From: Elusimicrobia bacterium CG1_02_56_21
Lineage (GTDB): Bacteria; Elusimicrobiota; Elusimicrobia; Elusimicrobiales; UBA9959
Length of the DNA: 46,645 nucleotides
NCBI GenBank assembly: GCA_001871115.1
Contig: MNUR01000001.1
Span: 1-46,645, forward strand
Direction: 5' to 3'
Positions 17,653 through 28,686 of this stretch are shown piece after piece (position 1 is the stretch's first letter; each line of letters opens with the position of its first letter). A program made the position numbers and the translations under genes. The notes under the pieces were generated by a model. The model did not search any database. It was not told the origin of the DNA and saw nothing but the letters and a program-made list of their open reading frames with translations.

Positions 17653-18674
17653 TCGGCCTCCTTGGCTGCTGAAATCCTGTCTTTTATCTGTTCCATCCGT
17701 GTTTTGATATGGTTGACCATCCCGGAAGCGGCCAGGTCCCCGCTGACGCGGACCGCGTTGAAAATTGCGTTGGCCGTTACCCGGCCGTGGCAGATCAGCA
17801 CTACCCCGTTAACGCCCAGCAGGGGCGCGCCGCCGTATACGTCCACTGTCATCTTTGTCTTCATCTCCGAGAAAAGACTGCTCATAAGCAGGGCGCCGAG
17901 TTTGTAAGCGATCCTGCGCATTATCCGCTCTTTAAGCATTTTGAAAACTACTTTGGCCGCTCCCTCGTAAAGCTTTAGCGCTACGTTGCCTACAAAACCG
18001 TCGGCTACCACTACGTCGGTGAGTCCCTCGGGGATGTCGCGCCCTTCCACGGGACCGTGGAAATTTACGCCCATGTTCTTGATAAGCGGCAGCGTTTCCT
18101 GCACGAGGGTGTTTCCTTTTGACTCTTCCTCTCCTATGGAGAGAAGGCCCACCGAAGGATTCTCGATCTTAAAAAGTGACTTCATGTAGATGGCGCCCAT
18201 CACGGCGAATTGCGCGAGATGCCAGGGCTTGCAGTCCATATTGGCTCCCGCGTCCAGAAGTACGGTGGTTCCCCTGAGCGTGGGCAGCGGGGCGGCTATG
18301 GCAGGGCGGATCACGCCCGGGATTCTTTTCAGTTTGAGCAGCGCGGCTACCATTATCGCGCCGGAATTGCCGGCCGAGATGAAGGCGTCGGCTTTGCCCT
18401 CGCGGATAAGTCCGGCGCCCACCATTAAAGACGAGTCGGGCTTTGAGCGGCATTCCTCTACCGGTTCGCTTCCCATGCCCACCACCTGCGGGGCGTGGAC
18501 TATGGATATCCTTTCCGGATCTTCAGCGCCGAGCCGGCGTAGTTCTTCGCGGATTTCAGGGTCTTTCCCCACGAGTATTATCTCATGGGAGAGCGTCTTA
18601 GCGGCCAGTAAAGCCCCTTCAATATTCGGCCTCAGGCCGAAATCTCCGCCGTGAGCGTCAAGCGCTATTCGCAT
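17649..18674 (-). CDS. plsX: Phosphate acyltransferase
   Basis: This 341-residue PlsX converts acyl-ACP to acyl-phosphate, the first committed step of phospholipid synthesis with PlsY. Characteristic stretches are MRIALDAHGGDFG at the N-terminus, SAGNSGAIMVAALLKLKRIPGVIRPAI in the middle, and VVADGFVGNVALKLYEGAAK. It sits between rpmF (15 bases upstream) and fabG (overlap), the classic context for plsX, but fabH and fabD are not found after it. Confidence 0.97.
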   Translation of the reverse strand: MRIALDAHGGDFGLRPNIEGALLAAKTLSHEIILVGKDPEIREELRRLGAEDPERISIVHAPQVVGMGSEPVEECRSKPDSSLMVGAGLIREGKADAFISAGNSGAIMVAALLKLKRIPGVIRPAIAAPLPTLRGTTVLLDAGANMDCKPWHLAQFAVMGAIYMKSLFKIENPSVGLLSIGEEESKGNTLVQETLPLIKNMGVNFHGPVEGRDIPEGLTDVVVADGFVGNVALKLYEGAAKVVFKMLKERIMRRIAYKLGALLMSSLFSEMKTKMTVDVYGGAPLLGVNGVVLICHGRVTANAIFNAVRVSGDLAASGMVNHIKTRMEQIKDRISAAKEAE

Positions 18675-18689
18675 CGTTGCTCCAGGCGG

Positions 18690-18902
18690 TTATTTCTGTT
18701 CCTTGCCTTCTTCGCCCTTGGGGGCCTTCGGGGCAACTTCAATCTTCCCGTTATAGAATCCGCATGAAGGGCAGACGCGGTGGGGCAGGCGGAGAGCTCC
18801 GCACTGGTTGCAGGCCGAGAGTGATTTCACTTCGAGCTTCCAGTTCTGCGACCGGCGTTTGTCCCTGCGCATCGGGGTATGTTTACGTTTAGGATTAGGC
18901 AT
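18690..18902 (-). CDS. rpmF: 50S ribosomal protein L32
   Basis: This 70-residue protein starts MPNPKRKHTPMRRDKRRSQNW, the standard L32 N-terminus. Four cysteines form a zinc-ribbon pattern (CNQCGALRLPHRVCPSCGFYNGK), so this is a zinc-dependent C+ form. The C-terminus is charged (KAPKGEEGKEQK). It is coupled to the upstream DUF177 gene, as in many bacteria. Confidence 0.97.
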   Translation of the reverse strand: MPNPKRKHTPMRRDKRRSQNWKLEVKSLSACNQCGALRLPHRVCPSCGFYNGKIEVAPKAPKGEEGKEQK

Positions 18903-18928
18903 GTTGTTGTAGCACCTCTTTAATTAAC

Positions 18929-19429
18929 TTAAAGCTTATTGTTCCCGGGGTTCTTCAGATCTTTGATCTTAAGCCCTTTCAGGCCTTCGAACGTGCTGGC
19001 CTTTTCGGCCCTGCAGGCGCAAACCTGTACGTTGCGGTTTATCCCGCAGACAAGGCAGCGTCCTTTACAGGCCTCGGAACACAGAACCTTTAATGGCGCG
19101 AGCAGGGCGACTGTCTCCCTTATAACTTCGCGCGTATCTATATATTCTACTGTATCCGGGTAGACCTCGTCAAAAGTGTCCTCGAACGGGAGGGTCAGCG
19201 GCTCCGCGCAGCGGGCGCACTGCAGCTCCAGTTCCGCGCTCACGCGCCCTTCCAGCAGTATCGAGTCCCCCCCGACGGAGAAATCCAGTTCCAGGTCGAT
19301 CTTTTTAAGTGTCGCCGCCTTGTCGAAAGCGTCGGCGTAGTCTGCCGGGGAAGGCGACAGTTTTAGGCTGAGGCCGCCTTCGGTCCTGATATCGGCATAA
19401 TTAAAAACAAGGGGGGTTTCTTCCTTCAT
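18929..19429 (-). CDS. yceD: YceD/DUF177 family protein
   Basis: This 166-residue protein belongs to the DUF177 family, which is almost always encoded directly upstream of rpmF and has been linked to 23S rRNA accumulation. Conserved features are CARCAEPLTLPFEDTFDEVY in the middle and a cysteine-rich C-terminal segment (CSEACKGRCLVCGINRNVQVC) that may bind a metal. It appears to be the first gene of a ten-gene cluster. A TTGACT/TATCTT promoter ends nine bases upstream of its ATG, and no Shine-Dalgarno sequence is visible. Confidence 0.9.
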   Translation of the reverse strand: MKEETPLVFNYADIRTEGGLSLKLSPSPADYADAFDKAATLKKIDLELDFSVGGDSILLEGRVSAELELQCARCAEPLTLPFEDTFDEVYPDTVEYIDTREVIRETVALLAPLKVLCSEACKGRCLVCGINRNVQVCACRAEKASTFEGLKGLKIKDLKNPGNNKL

Positions 19430-19438
19430 AAGAACAAT

Positions 19439-19468
19439 AAGATATCAACTATACAGGAGAATAGTCAA
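19439..19468 (-). promoter_or_regulatory. Promoter of the yceD-rpmF-plsX-fabG-acpP cluster
   Basis: On the minus strand TTGACT (-35) is separated by 18 bases from TATCTT (-10). The -10 box ends nine bases before the yceD ATG, leaving at most a two- or three-base leader. The -35 matches the consensus at five of six positions. Confidence 0.55.
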
Positions 19469-19543
19469 TGAGCCCGGGGGGCGCCGCTAACGCGGTCCGC
19501 GGTGCCGGGAGGCGTTTTTTGGAGGGAGCTGTAGCGCCGCGTA

Positions 19544-20491
19544 CTAAGTGCAGTTGACTCTTTCCGCTACGGTATAGGGAGGCTTTCGGTTGGCGCTGTG
19601 GTAGGTGCGTATCAGGACTTCCGCGATCAGGCCCATGAAAGCGAACTGTACCGCAACGAGCCCCAGGAAGATGGCGATCAGGAAAAGAGGCTGGTCCTTA
19701 ACGAAGATTCCGTTGAAGAACTTATTGTAGAGAGTCCAGCCGGCCATCAGGCCCGCCGCCGCGATCATTGCCAGGCTCAGGCCGCCGAACAGGTAGATCG
19801 GCTTGGTAATAAAATCCCCCATAAACTTTACCGTGAATAGGTCCAGTACTACCTTAAAAGTCCGCGCTATGCCGTACTTGGATTTTCCGGCCCTGCGCGG
19901 CCTGTGGTTTACGGCCAGTTCCGTTACCGTGGCCCCGGCATAGCCGAGTATGGCCGGAAGAAAGCGGTGCATTTCTCCGTACAGGTCGACGGTCTTGAGC
20001 ATGGCCGCTCTGTAGATCTTCAGGGTGCAGCCGAAGTCGTGAAGCTTAACGCCCGTCACCGCGGAGATTATATAATTCGCGGCGCGGGACGGGAGTATCC
20101 GCGAGAAAAAATCGTCCTGCCGGTTCTTGCGCCACCCGCTGACCACATCCACTCCCGCGGCGGCGGCGGCGAACAGGCGCGGGATATCTTCCGGGTCGTT
20201 CTGCCCGTCGGCGTCTATGGCTACTATCCATTCTCCGCGGGAGGCGGCTATCCCGGCGGCCAGCGCGGCGGTCTGTCCGTAATTCTTTGAGAGCCGCAGT
20301 ATGCGCTGCTCCTGGCCGGAGGAGAATTTTACAAGCTCGCCGAACGAGCCGTCGCTGCTTCCGTCGTCTATCCAGATGATCTCGAACGGAAGCTTCATCC
20401 CGGCCAGAACGCCGGTAAGCTCTTTTTTAAAGCCGGGCAGGTTTTCTTTCTCGTTAAAAACGGGAACCAGTGCGGAAAGTACGGGGATCAT
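19544..20491 (-). CDS. Family 2 glycosyltransferase, ArnC/DPM1-like, with two C-terminal TM helices
   Basis: This 315-residue protein has an N-terminal GT-A domain with ALVPVFNEKENL, the IDDGSSDGSF nucleotide-binding motif and DADGQNDPEDIP (DxD type). The RRAGKSKYGIARTFKVVLDLF segment is typical of polyprenyl-phosphate glycosyltransferases. Two hydrophobic helices follow (about residues 228-253 and 266-291). Such enzymes usually move a sugar from a nucleotide donor to undecaprenyl phosphate; the sugar cannot be deduced. It overlaps the upstream GT4 gene by four bases, suggesting a joint role in envelope glycan assembly. Confidence 0.88.
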   Translation of the reverse strand: MIPVLSALVPVFNEKENLPGFKKELTGVLAGMKLPFEIIWIDDGSSDGSFGELVKFSSGQEQRILRLSKNYGQTAALAAGIAASRGEWIVAIDADGQNDPEDIPRLFAAAAAGVDVVSGWRKNRQDDFFSRILPSRAANYIISAVTGVKLHDFGCTLKIYRAAMLKTVDLYGEMHRFLPAILGYAGATVTELAVNHRPRRAGKSKYGIARTFKVVLDLFTVKFMGDFITKPIYLFGGLSLAMIAAAGLMAGWTLYNKFFNGIFVKDQPLFLIAIFLGLVAVQFAFMGLIAEVLIRTYHSANRKPPYTVAERVNCT

Positions 20492-21636
20492 TTTTTAGTC
20501 CTTTTGCCAGGGCTAAGCAGTTCTTCGTAGAGCTCCTCCTGCTGTTTTACCATATAGTCTATCTCGAATTCGCGCAGATCAGTGGCGGCGGCGCCTGCGG
20601 CGAGGCGGCGGCGCAGCTCAGGGTCTCCCAGCAGCGAGGAAAGTGCGGAGCAGAAGGCGTCCAGGTTCCCCTGCCCGGGGCAGAAGCCGTTTACGCCGTC
20701 TTTCAGGATATCCGTAACTCCGTCCGTGCTGTAGCAGACCGCCGGCAGGCCGGTCTTGAAAGCTTCCACCAGGCTGCGCGGAAGGCCTTCCCACAGGGAC
20801 GTAAGAACGAAGATGTCGGAGGCGGCGAGGAGTTCGGCGGAGTCCTTGCGCCAGCCGGTAAAAAGGCAGGTTTTCTCAAGGCCCCTGTCGCGGGCCGCGG
20901 CGCGCAGTTTTTCAAGCTGTTCCCCCCCGCCCACAAAGACAAACCTGGCTGACGGATGGAGCGGCGAGAGGCGGGCGGCCGCCTCGAGAAAATGCCACGG
21001 GTTCTTCTGCGGCTTGGCGTTGCCTATGCTGAGCACTACGGTGTCCCCGGTTGACAGCCCCAGCTCTTCCCTTTTGGCCGGGCGGTCCACAACTGCCGGG
21101 TACCCGGAGAGTTTTACGCCGCTCCTGATAAGGCGGTATTTTTCAGGGGAGCCGATGCCGGCCTCCAGCGCGGTCCGCATGTTTGACCTGGAAACAAAAA
21201 CCAGAGCGTCTGTAAACCGGGCGCATATTTTTTCAAGGAGAATATAGGTGCGGCGTTTGAAAAAGTTCTGGCGCGGGTGGAAGCCGAAACCGTGGAATGT
21301 ATGCACTATAACGGGAACGCCGGCGGCGGCGGCGGCGAGGCGGCCGAGAATGCCGGCCTTGGAGGAATGGGTGTGAACTATGGCGGCGCCCATCCCGCGG
21401 AGGAGGGCAGAAAGTTCAAAGAAAGCGGCCGTGTCTTTAAAAGGGTCGATCTCGCGCGCCAGGCAGCGGACGGGTATCAGCCGGCCGGCTTCGGCCTTGC
21501 TTTCGAGGAGCCCTCCGGGTCCCGAGAGGATAAGCGCGTCAAAGCGTGCGCGGTCCAGGGCGGAGGCCGTATAAAGGGTGTTGGCCTGCGCGCCGCCGAA
21601 ATCAAGCCGTGTTATTATGTGCGCTACTTTAACCAT
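20488..21636 (-). CDS. Family 4 (GT-B) glycosyltransferase
   Basis: This 382-residue cytoplasmic glycosyltransferase has the N-terminal HIITRLDFGGAQANTL loop, an HTHSSKAGILGRLAA acceptor-side motif and the VVLSIGNAKPQKN hinge. The E-x7-E donor motif is WEGLPRSLVEAFKTGLP. It resembles lipopolysaccharide or exopolysaccharide glycosyltransferases. It begins three bases after the stop of the TPR/SpoIID-like gene and overlaps the family 2 enzyme, so the three form an operon. Confidence 0.9.
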   Translation of the reverse strand: MVKVAHIITRLDFGGAQANTLYTASALDRARFDALILSGPGGLLESKAEAGRLIPVRCLAREIDPFKDTAAFFELSALLRGMGAAIVHTHSSKAGILGRLAAAAAGVPVIVHTFHGFGFHPRQNFFKRRTYILLEKICARFTDALVFVSRSNMRTALEAGIGSPEKYRLIRSGVKLSGYPAVVDRPAKREELGLSTGDTVVLSIGNAKPQKNPWHFLEAAARLSPLHPSARFVFVGGGEQLEKLRAAARDRGLEKTCLFTGWRKDSAELLAASDIFVLTSLWEGLPRSLVEAFKTGLPAVCYSTDGVTDILKDGVNGFCPGQGNLDAFCSALSSLLGDPELRRRLAAGAAATDLREFEIDYMVKQQEELYEELLSPGKRTKK

Positions 21637-21639
21637 TGA

Positions 21640-23700
21640 TCAGCGAGCCTTGCTTACCTTATATAAGGGGAAGTAATGTTTGAGGATGTCGCGGTACTTC
21701 GATCCTCTGGCTTTGGCCATTCCCCTGGCGCCCAGAAGGCAGAGCCCGTCCCCGTCGCCGGTCCCGATCCCGCGCAATATAAAAAGTTTCGGGTTCCTGC
21801 CTTTAAAGATAGGGCGTATGCTGAAAAGAGTGGAGCGCAGTGCGCCTGCCCCGAGGGCGGCGGCTATGGGTTCCTCGCCCTGTATAACTACCGAACCGGC
21901 CGTTCCGTCCACCCTTATGGATTTCAGCCTGCCGGCCGCGCTGCGGGCCAGGGGTATTATGGCCCGGATATAGCCTATTTTCTTTGTGCGGTTCAGGCGC
22001 GACTCTATCCAGTGAGGGTCCAGGAGCAGGGTCCAGTAAACGTCAGAAGCGGTTGTCTTGTCCTCGGCAAGGCAGAGGAGTCTTTCCGGCGGTCCCAGCA
22101 GGGTATGCGAGTAGAAGCTGAAAGGGGTCATGTGCGGCAGCGGCCTTCCGCCGTCGTCCGCGCCGTTCGCGGTGAAGCCCCCGCAGGCGCGGTGGAAATT
22201 AGCCGGAGCCTGGCCGGCGCCTGCCGTGAGGGTTTCGCCCTTCGTCTGGGCGGCGGCGGCCGCTGACGGCCCGTTTTCCGTCTGCAGCCCGGCGAAGGGC
22301 ATGCAGTGGGAAGAATCGCAGAGGTGATACTCCCGGCTTTCGTGGGAGATCAGTTTTGAAAGGCGTCCGAGGCGGGTGCGGACGGTCACTGCCAGAGCTT
22401 TCAGGTTTTCAGGAAGCCGGGAGCCGTCGGCCAATTTGGCGGTTATAGGGCTTACCAGGTTCTCGAGCGGGGTTTCGTTTATAAGCCAGAAGCCTTTTTC
22501 CCTGACCAGCGCGAGGAGCTCTCCGGAGACTTCTTTGTCCCCGCGGTTTACCCCGCGGGCTTCGGGAAGCTGCGGGTTCTTAATGAGTATTGCTCCGCCC
22601 GGGACCTTTGGCACTATCCGCACGCTGTTGGTGGTGGTATGGGCCGTGGAGCCCATGCTGTCGCGGATCTCGTAGATGCGGTTCATTTCGTTGTAAGTGA
22701 CCGTCCACTGCATGCCGCTCCTGCCCGAGGAAATGTTTCCGAGGCGCGTGTCGACCAGGTCGAAGTCCGTAGCTGCGATAAAGCTGAAGCTTTTTACCAG
22801 CGAGGGCACGCCGTTCTTTGCCGAGTAAAGCCCGACTTTAGTCCTGGGACCCGAATCAACCGGCAGGGGGTCTTTATGGGCCGGCCAGGCCATGCGGGAC
22901 CAGTAGAGCATATTGTCTAATTTGCCCTTAACGTATTTGCGCAGCTTCTTTTCTTTTTTGACAAAAAAGTTCTCTTCCGGGTCCAGGTCCGAGAGCGTGT
23001 AATAGGTCTGCCAGGCCGGCACGTTGAAATCAGAGTCCTCGTATATCCTGGCCAGGTCTATTTCCGCCTGGATATTGCGCTGGTCGTAAGTGAGTGCTTC
23101 CTTGATAAAATTGACCGCGTGCGGCCTCTTTTTGATCCGTACAAGGTTTTCGCTGATAAGCTGCGCGGTCGGGGAGAGCAGGTACGGGTAGCGGGTGTAT
23201 ACCGAGCGCAGGTCCTCTATGGCAGCCGCCGGCCCGCCAAGCTCGGCCTCGGCCATGGCCATGGAGAAGCGCGCCTGGTTCGCGAGGTCCTGGTCCGCCG
23301 TCAGGGTCAGCGCCTTCTCGAAAGCCGCCCTGGCGTCCTGGTATTTTTCCAGGCTGAGCAGGTTCCAGCCTTTTTCAAAGTGGATATAGAAATCCCCGGG
23401 GCTGAGTATTTCGCCCTTCATAAGGTAGGCGAGGGCCTCTCCGTTCTTTCCCGCTTCGGCCAGCAGTACTGCGAGGTCGCGCAGGGCGGCGGCGTTAAGG
23501 ACCTGGTCGGAGGAGCGGTAGATTACGTATTTGAACGCCTCGGCCGCGTCTTCAGGCCGTCCGTCCATCCACTGCGCGGAAGCGTCCGAATATATTTTAG
23601 CAAGGTCCTCTTCGGCTTTGGCCGGGGACGCGGAGCAGAGAAGCGCCAGGCCGGGCAGCAGGAGTATAAGGGAACGCAGCCGCAGGAAGTTACTTAGCAT
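21640..23700 (-). CDS. Exported TPR protein with a degenerate SpoIID/LytB-like domain
   Basis: I chose the ATG at 23700 (MLSNFLRLRSLILLLPGLALLCSASPAKA), which yields a clean signal peptide; an in-frame TTG ten codons upstream is less likely. The mature protein (686 residues with signal) has N-terminal TPR-like helices to about residue 240. The second half carries SpoIID-like landmarks: LKALAVTVRTRLG, EYHLCDSSHCMPFAGL and ANFHRACGGFTANG. SpoIID proteins are peptidoglycan lytic transglycosylases. The usual catalytic glutamate before the VRT motif is not recognisable (SPITAKLADGS), so it may be a cell-wall binding relic. It heads an operon with two glycosyltransferases. Confidence 0.72.
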   Translation of the reverse strand: MLSNFLRLRSLILLLPGLALLCSASPAKAEEDLAKIYSDASAQWMDGRPEDAAEAFKYVIYRSSDQVLNAAALRDLAVLLAEAGKNGEALAYLMKGEILSPGDFYIHFEKGWNLLSLEKYQDARAAFEKALTLTADQDLANQARFSMAMAEAELGGPAAAIEDLRSVYTRYPYLLSPTAQLISENLVRIKKRPHAVNFIKEALTYDQRNIQAEIDLARIYEDSDFNVPAWQTYYTLSDLDPEENFFVKKEKKLRKYVKGKLDNMLYWSRMAWPAHKDPLPVDSGPRTKVGLYSAKNGVPSLVKSFSFIAATDFDLVDTRLGNISSGRSGMQWTVTYNEMNRIYEIRDSMGSTAHTTTNSVRIVPKVPGGAILIKNPQLPEARGVNRGDKEVSGELLALVREKGFWLINETPLENLVSPITAKLADGSRLPENLKALAVTVRTRLGRLSKLISHESREYHLCDSSHCMPFAGLQTENGPSAAAAAQTKGETLTAGAGQAPANFHRACGGFTANGADDGGRPLPHMTPFSFYSHTLLGPPERLLCLAEDKTTASDVYWTLLLDPHWIESRLNRTKKIGYIRAIIPLARSAAGRLKSIRVDGTAGSVVIQGEEPIAAALGAGALRSTLFSIRPIFKGRNPKLFILRGIGTGDGDGLCLLGARGMAKARGSKYRDILKHYFPLYKVSKAR

Positions 23701-23716
23701 AGAGACAAATTTAGCA

Positions 23717-23722
23717 ATTATA
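23717..23722 (-). promoter_or_regulatory. Candidate -10 box for the TPR/SpoIID-like operon
   Basis: A perfect TATAAT on the minus strand lies 16 bases upstream of the chosen ATG, with no Shine-Dalgarno sequence in between. No clear -35 hexamer is seen. Its position inside the alternative TTG-initiated extension favours the shorter protein. Confidence 0.45.
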
Positions 23723-23766
23723 ATGGGCAAATGGAAGTTTCCGGGGCGTAAATTAAGGAAAACATT

Positions 23767-23794
23767 TTGAAATTAATTCATGTTTATGTATAAT
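23767..23794 (+). promoter_or_regulatory. Promoter of tRNA-Lys
   Basis: TTGAAA and TATAAT are separated by 16 bases, and the -10 ends ten bases upstream of the mature tRNA 5' end. This is one of the best sigma-70-type promoters in the window. Confidence 0.7.
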
Positions 23795-23804
23795 AAGTAG
23801 CGAC

Positions 23805-23876
23805 GGGCCATTAGCTCAACGGTAGAGCAGACGCCTCTTAAGCGTAAGGTTACAGGTTCAAATCCCGTATGGCCCA
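23805..23876 (+). tRNA. tRNA-Lys (anticodon CTT)
   Basis: A complete cloverleaf is visible. The acceptor stem GGGCCAT pairs with ATGGCCC, with an A discriminator at 23876. The D-arm is AGCTC...GAGC, and the anticodon loop CTCTTAA reads CTT. The T-loop TTCAAAT is flanked by ACAGG and CCCGT with one A-C mismatch. CCA is not encoded, so it must be added post-transcriptionally. Confidence 0.95.
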
Positions 23877-23886
23877 CTTCAATTTG

Positions 23887-23915
23887 GCCGTTATGAGCGC
23901 TGCTCATTAAACGGC
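23887..23915 (+). repeat. Hairpin immediately after tRNA-Lys
   Basis: GCCGTT-ATGAGC pairs with GCTCAT-TA-AACGGC: twelve base pairs with a two-base bulge and a three-base loop. No T-run follows, so it is not a standard terminator. It may act in 3' processing of the tRNA transcript or be part of an intergenic RNA. Confidence 0.5.
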
Positions 23916-23937
23916 AACAGGCAGCAGGCGACAGCCG

Positions 23938-24023
23938 GAGTAATGAGTAACGCAGTAGAGTAAAGGGGTGAAGACGATGCTTCCCCGGTTTGTTCAACGC
24001 TCTTACTCGTTACTCTTTTTTTT
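23938..24023 (+). terminator. Large stem followed by T8 between the two tRNAs
   Basis: A 13-bp stem (23938-23950 with 24003-24015, one G-T wobble) is built from GAGTAA repeats and is directly followed by eight T residues. The 52-base loop holds a second hairpin (GGG-GAAG with CTTC-CCC). The layout is like an intrinsic terminator with a very large loop, or an sRNA ending at its own terminator. It may end the tRNA-Lys transcript; no good separate promoter was seen for tRNA-Leu. Confidence 0.5.
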
Positions 24024-24052
24024 GGCCGCGCTATTTGAAATGTTTGCTTTGT

Positions 24053-24136
24053 GTCGGGATGGCGGAATTGGCAGACGCGCATGGCTTAGGACCATGTGGG
24101 GTAATTCCCGTCGGGGTTCAAGTCCCCGTCCCGACA
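24053..24136 (+). tRNA. tRNA-Leu (anticodon TAG)
   Basis: This is an 84-nt class II tRNA. The acceptor GTCGGGA pairs with TCCCGAC, with an A discriminator. The D-arm is typical for Leu (GGCGGAATTGGCAGACGC). The anticodon stem ATGG/CCAT encloses CTTAGGA, reading TAG. A long variable arm follows, then GGGG-TTCAAGT-CCCC. CCA is not encoded. Confidence 0.96.
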
Positions 24137-24237
24137 GTTAGCAGCAGCCCGCGGCACACAGGGGCTGCCCGGCCGCGAGTCTGGCGCGGCGCCGGGGCCG
24201 GTATACGGCGGATTTAAATAACATCGCGGAGGACAAT

Positions 24238-25503
24238 ATGAACATTACATTAGGCTACGGAGATAAAATTAAAAAGATAAAGCAGGAGGGTTGCGTACAT
24301 CTTTTCGGAGTCAGCCTTGATTCCAAGGCCCTCGATGAAGCCGCGCAGGAAGCTCTGGTGCGTCTTCAGAGCGTGGTAAGTCTGCCCGGTTTCCGCGTCG
24401 GCAAGGTCCCGCTGGCGATGATAAAGGCGCAGTTCCCCTCAATGGTCAAGGACGAAGTCCTGGACATCGCCGCCAAGGCCTCGCTGCCTGAAATATTCAA
24501 AGGTTCACAGCTCAACCCTGTCGTGGCCCCGCTGCTCAAGAACGTGAGCTACGAGCCCGCCAAGTCGCTCTATTTTGAAATACAGTTCGAGTGTTCCCCC
24601 ACCCTGGAGCCTAAAGGCTACGAGAAGATAGCCGCCACCCGCAAGGTGCATAATATAACCGACGCAGAGGTTGATAAATATATAAACCAGGTGCGGGAAT
24701 ATAACGCATACCTTAAGCCCGCCGCTGAGGGCGAGGCCGCGGCAAAGAATCATTTTGTTATCGTGGATTATGACACCTTCGAGAACGGCGTTCCTGTAGC
24801 CGACGCCGCAGTTAAGGGAGAGATCGTAGACCTTTCCAGCCCGCAGACCATAGCCGGCCTGGCGGACGCCGTAACCGGGGCTAAAAAAGGCGAGAGCCGC
24901 GAATTCGACGCGCCGTTCGGCGATAAGAAAATGCATTTCAAGGTTACTGTAACCGAGATAAAGCAGAAAATAGTTCCCGGGCTCGACGAGAACTTCCTGA
25001 AGGAGGCCGGAGTGAAGACCGTAGAAGAGCTCAAGGGGAACGTAAGGAAACTCCTGGAACAGGGAGCGGCGGAGAAAACCGAGAAGGATATGCTGGGCCA
25101 GCTTGAGGAAGCTCTTATCAAGAATAACCCTCTCGCTCTCCCCCCTACCGTGGTGAAAGAAGAAACGCAGGAACTGCTTGAACTCTTCAAGAAGCGCGCG
25201 CCGGTAGAGCAGCATCTCCCGGACGAGTCCCTTATAGAGCGGCTCAGACCTGTTGCGGAGCGCAACCTTTCCCTCACCTACATACTGCACCATATCGCCA
25301 AGAAGGAAAATATACAGGCGACTGACTCCGAGCTGGACGCAGAACTGGAAAAGGTCATGGCCCGTCTTAATACCGAGGAAGAGAAGGCCAAGGGCAGGGA
25401 TCTTTTTGAGAAGCGCAAGGAATACATAAGGGCCTCCATGGTGGAGAACAAGACCATGACCCTCGTTAAGGAAAAAGCCGTAATAAAGGAAGAGAAGGCG
25501 TAA
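24238..25503 (+). CDS. tig: Trigger factor
   Basis: This 421-residue ribosome-associated chaperone and peptidyl-prolyl isomerase is slightly shorter than the E. coli protein (432). The ribosome-docking signature GFRVGKVP is near residue 52. A central FKBP-like PPIase domain runs from about 150 to 245 ([16 protein letters not shown] to [11 protein letters not shown]). The C-terminal helical arms are rich in Glu and Lys. A GGAGGA Shine-Dalgarno precedes the ATG by five bases. It stands upstream of clpP, the usual arrangement. Confidence 0.95.
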   Translation: MNITLGYGDKIKKIKQEGCVHLFGVSLDSKALDEAAQEALVRLQSVVSLPGFRVGKVPLAMIKAQFPSMVKDEVLDIAAKASLPEIFKGSQLNPVVAPLLKNVSYEPAKSLYFEIQFECSPTLEPKGYEKIAATRKVHNITDAEVDKYINQVREYNAYLKPAAEGEAAAKNHFVIVDYDTFENGVPVADAAVKGEIVDLSSPQTIAGLADAVTGAKKGESREFDAPFGDKKMHFKVTVTEIKQKIVPGLDENFLKEAGVKTVEELKGNVRKLLEQGAAEKTEKDMLGQLEEALIKNNPLALPPTVVKEETQELLELFKKRAPVEQHLPDESLIERLRPVAERNLSLTYILHHIAKKENIQATDSELDAELEKVMARLNTEEEKAKGRDLFEKRKEYIRASMVENKTMTLVKEKAVIKEEKA

Positions 25504-25558
25504 AACGCCCCCGGACAGCGGCTTGCAGCGGACGGTTTCTGAAATCTTAGGAGGAAAA

Positions 25559-26161
25559 ATGATAATACCCACAATTCTGGAAAAATGGAATCAGGGCTCG
25601 ATGGTGTCCTATGACATCTTTTCGCGCCTGCTTAAAGACCGGATAATCTTCTTCGGAGATCCGGAAGGCGCGGTTTCCACCGCTTCCGCCAATACCGTCA
25701 TAGCCCAGCTCCTTTACCTCGACGCCGAGGACCCCGAAAAAGAAATAAACCTCTACATCAATTCCCCGGGCGGCATGGTGACCGCCGGCCTCGCGGTTTA
25801 CGACACGATGCAGTTCATCAAGGCCCCTATCTCCACTATCTGCATGGGCATGGCGATGAGCTTCGGCGCGGTGCTGCTGGCCGCCGGCTCCAAGGGCAAG
25901 CGCTATGCGCTCCCCAATTCCCGCATCATGATCCACCAGCCCCTGATCTGGGGCGGCGGGATCTCCGGCCAGGCCACGGATATCGAGATAGAGAGCAGGG
26001 AAATGCAGGAGAGCAAGACCCGGCTTATCGATATCATGGCAAAGCATACCGGCCAGAAACCCGAAAAGGTCCGCGCGGATATGGAAAGGAATTTTTACCT
26101 CTCATCGGTCCAGGCCAAAGATTACGGCATTATAGACTCAGTGCTTGAGCACCGCAAATAG
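25559..26161 (+). CDS. clpP: ATP-dependent Clp protease proteolytic subunit
   Basis: The start is set at 25559, with AGGAGG just upstream; 200 residues. The catalytic triad appears as Ser101, His126 (RIMIHQPL) and probably Asp174, and INSPGG is intact. The nucleophile context reads [16 protein letters not shown], where most ClpPs have QAASMGA. The second residue of the usual DxxRD segment is Asn (DMERN). It forms barrel-shaped peptidase complexes with an AAA+ unfoldase such as ClpX or ClpA, but none is encoded nearby. A strong terminator follows. Confidence 0.95.
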   Translation: MIIPTILEKWNQGSMVSYDIFSRLLKDRIIFFGDPEGAVSTASANTVIAQLLYLDAEDPEKEINLYINSPGGMVTAGLAVYDTMQFIKAPISTICMGMAMSFGAVLLAAGSKGKRYALPNSRIMIHQPLIWGGGISGQATDIEIESREMQESKTRLIDIMAKHTGQKPEKVRADMERNFYLSSVQAKDYGIIDSVLEHRK

Positions 26162-26171
26162 CAAAGCAAGA

Positions 26172-26217
26172 CTGCGCGGCCCCGCCTGTAAAGCGGGGGC
26201 CGCGCGGGGTCTTTTTT
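26172..26217 (+). terminator. Intrinsic terminator after clpP
   Basis: The 12-bp GC stem GCGCGGCCCCGC pairs with GCGGGGGCCGCGC across an eight-base loop, with TTTTTT shortly downstream (26212-26217). It separates the tig-clpP unit from lon. Confidence 0.9.
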
Positions 26218-26263
26218 CGGGGTTCAGGGTCGTTTAAAAAATAAATTAACCAGGAAATAAACC

Positions 26264-28648
<2,385 letters not shown>

Positions 28649-28686
28649 TATTTCCCGCGGTTCATACCTTAACGAGGTGACAGAAC

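Noticed and set aside
24137..24237. Terminator or riboswitch between tRNA-Leu and tig
   Set aside because: GCAGCCC/GGGCTGC can pair, but there is no T-run and no known riboswitch core.
24505..25572. Long minus-strand open frame opposite tig
   Set aside because: It mirrors the codon structure of trigger factor, has no recognisable domain, and its start would lie in the clpP leader.
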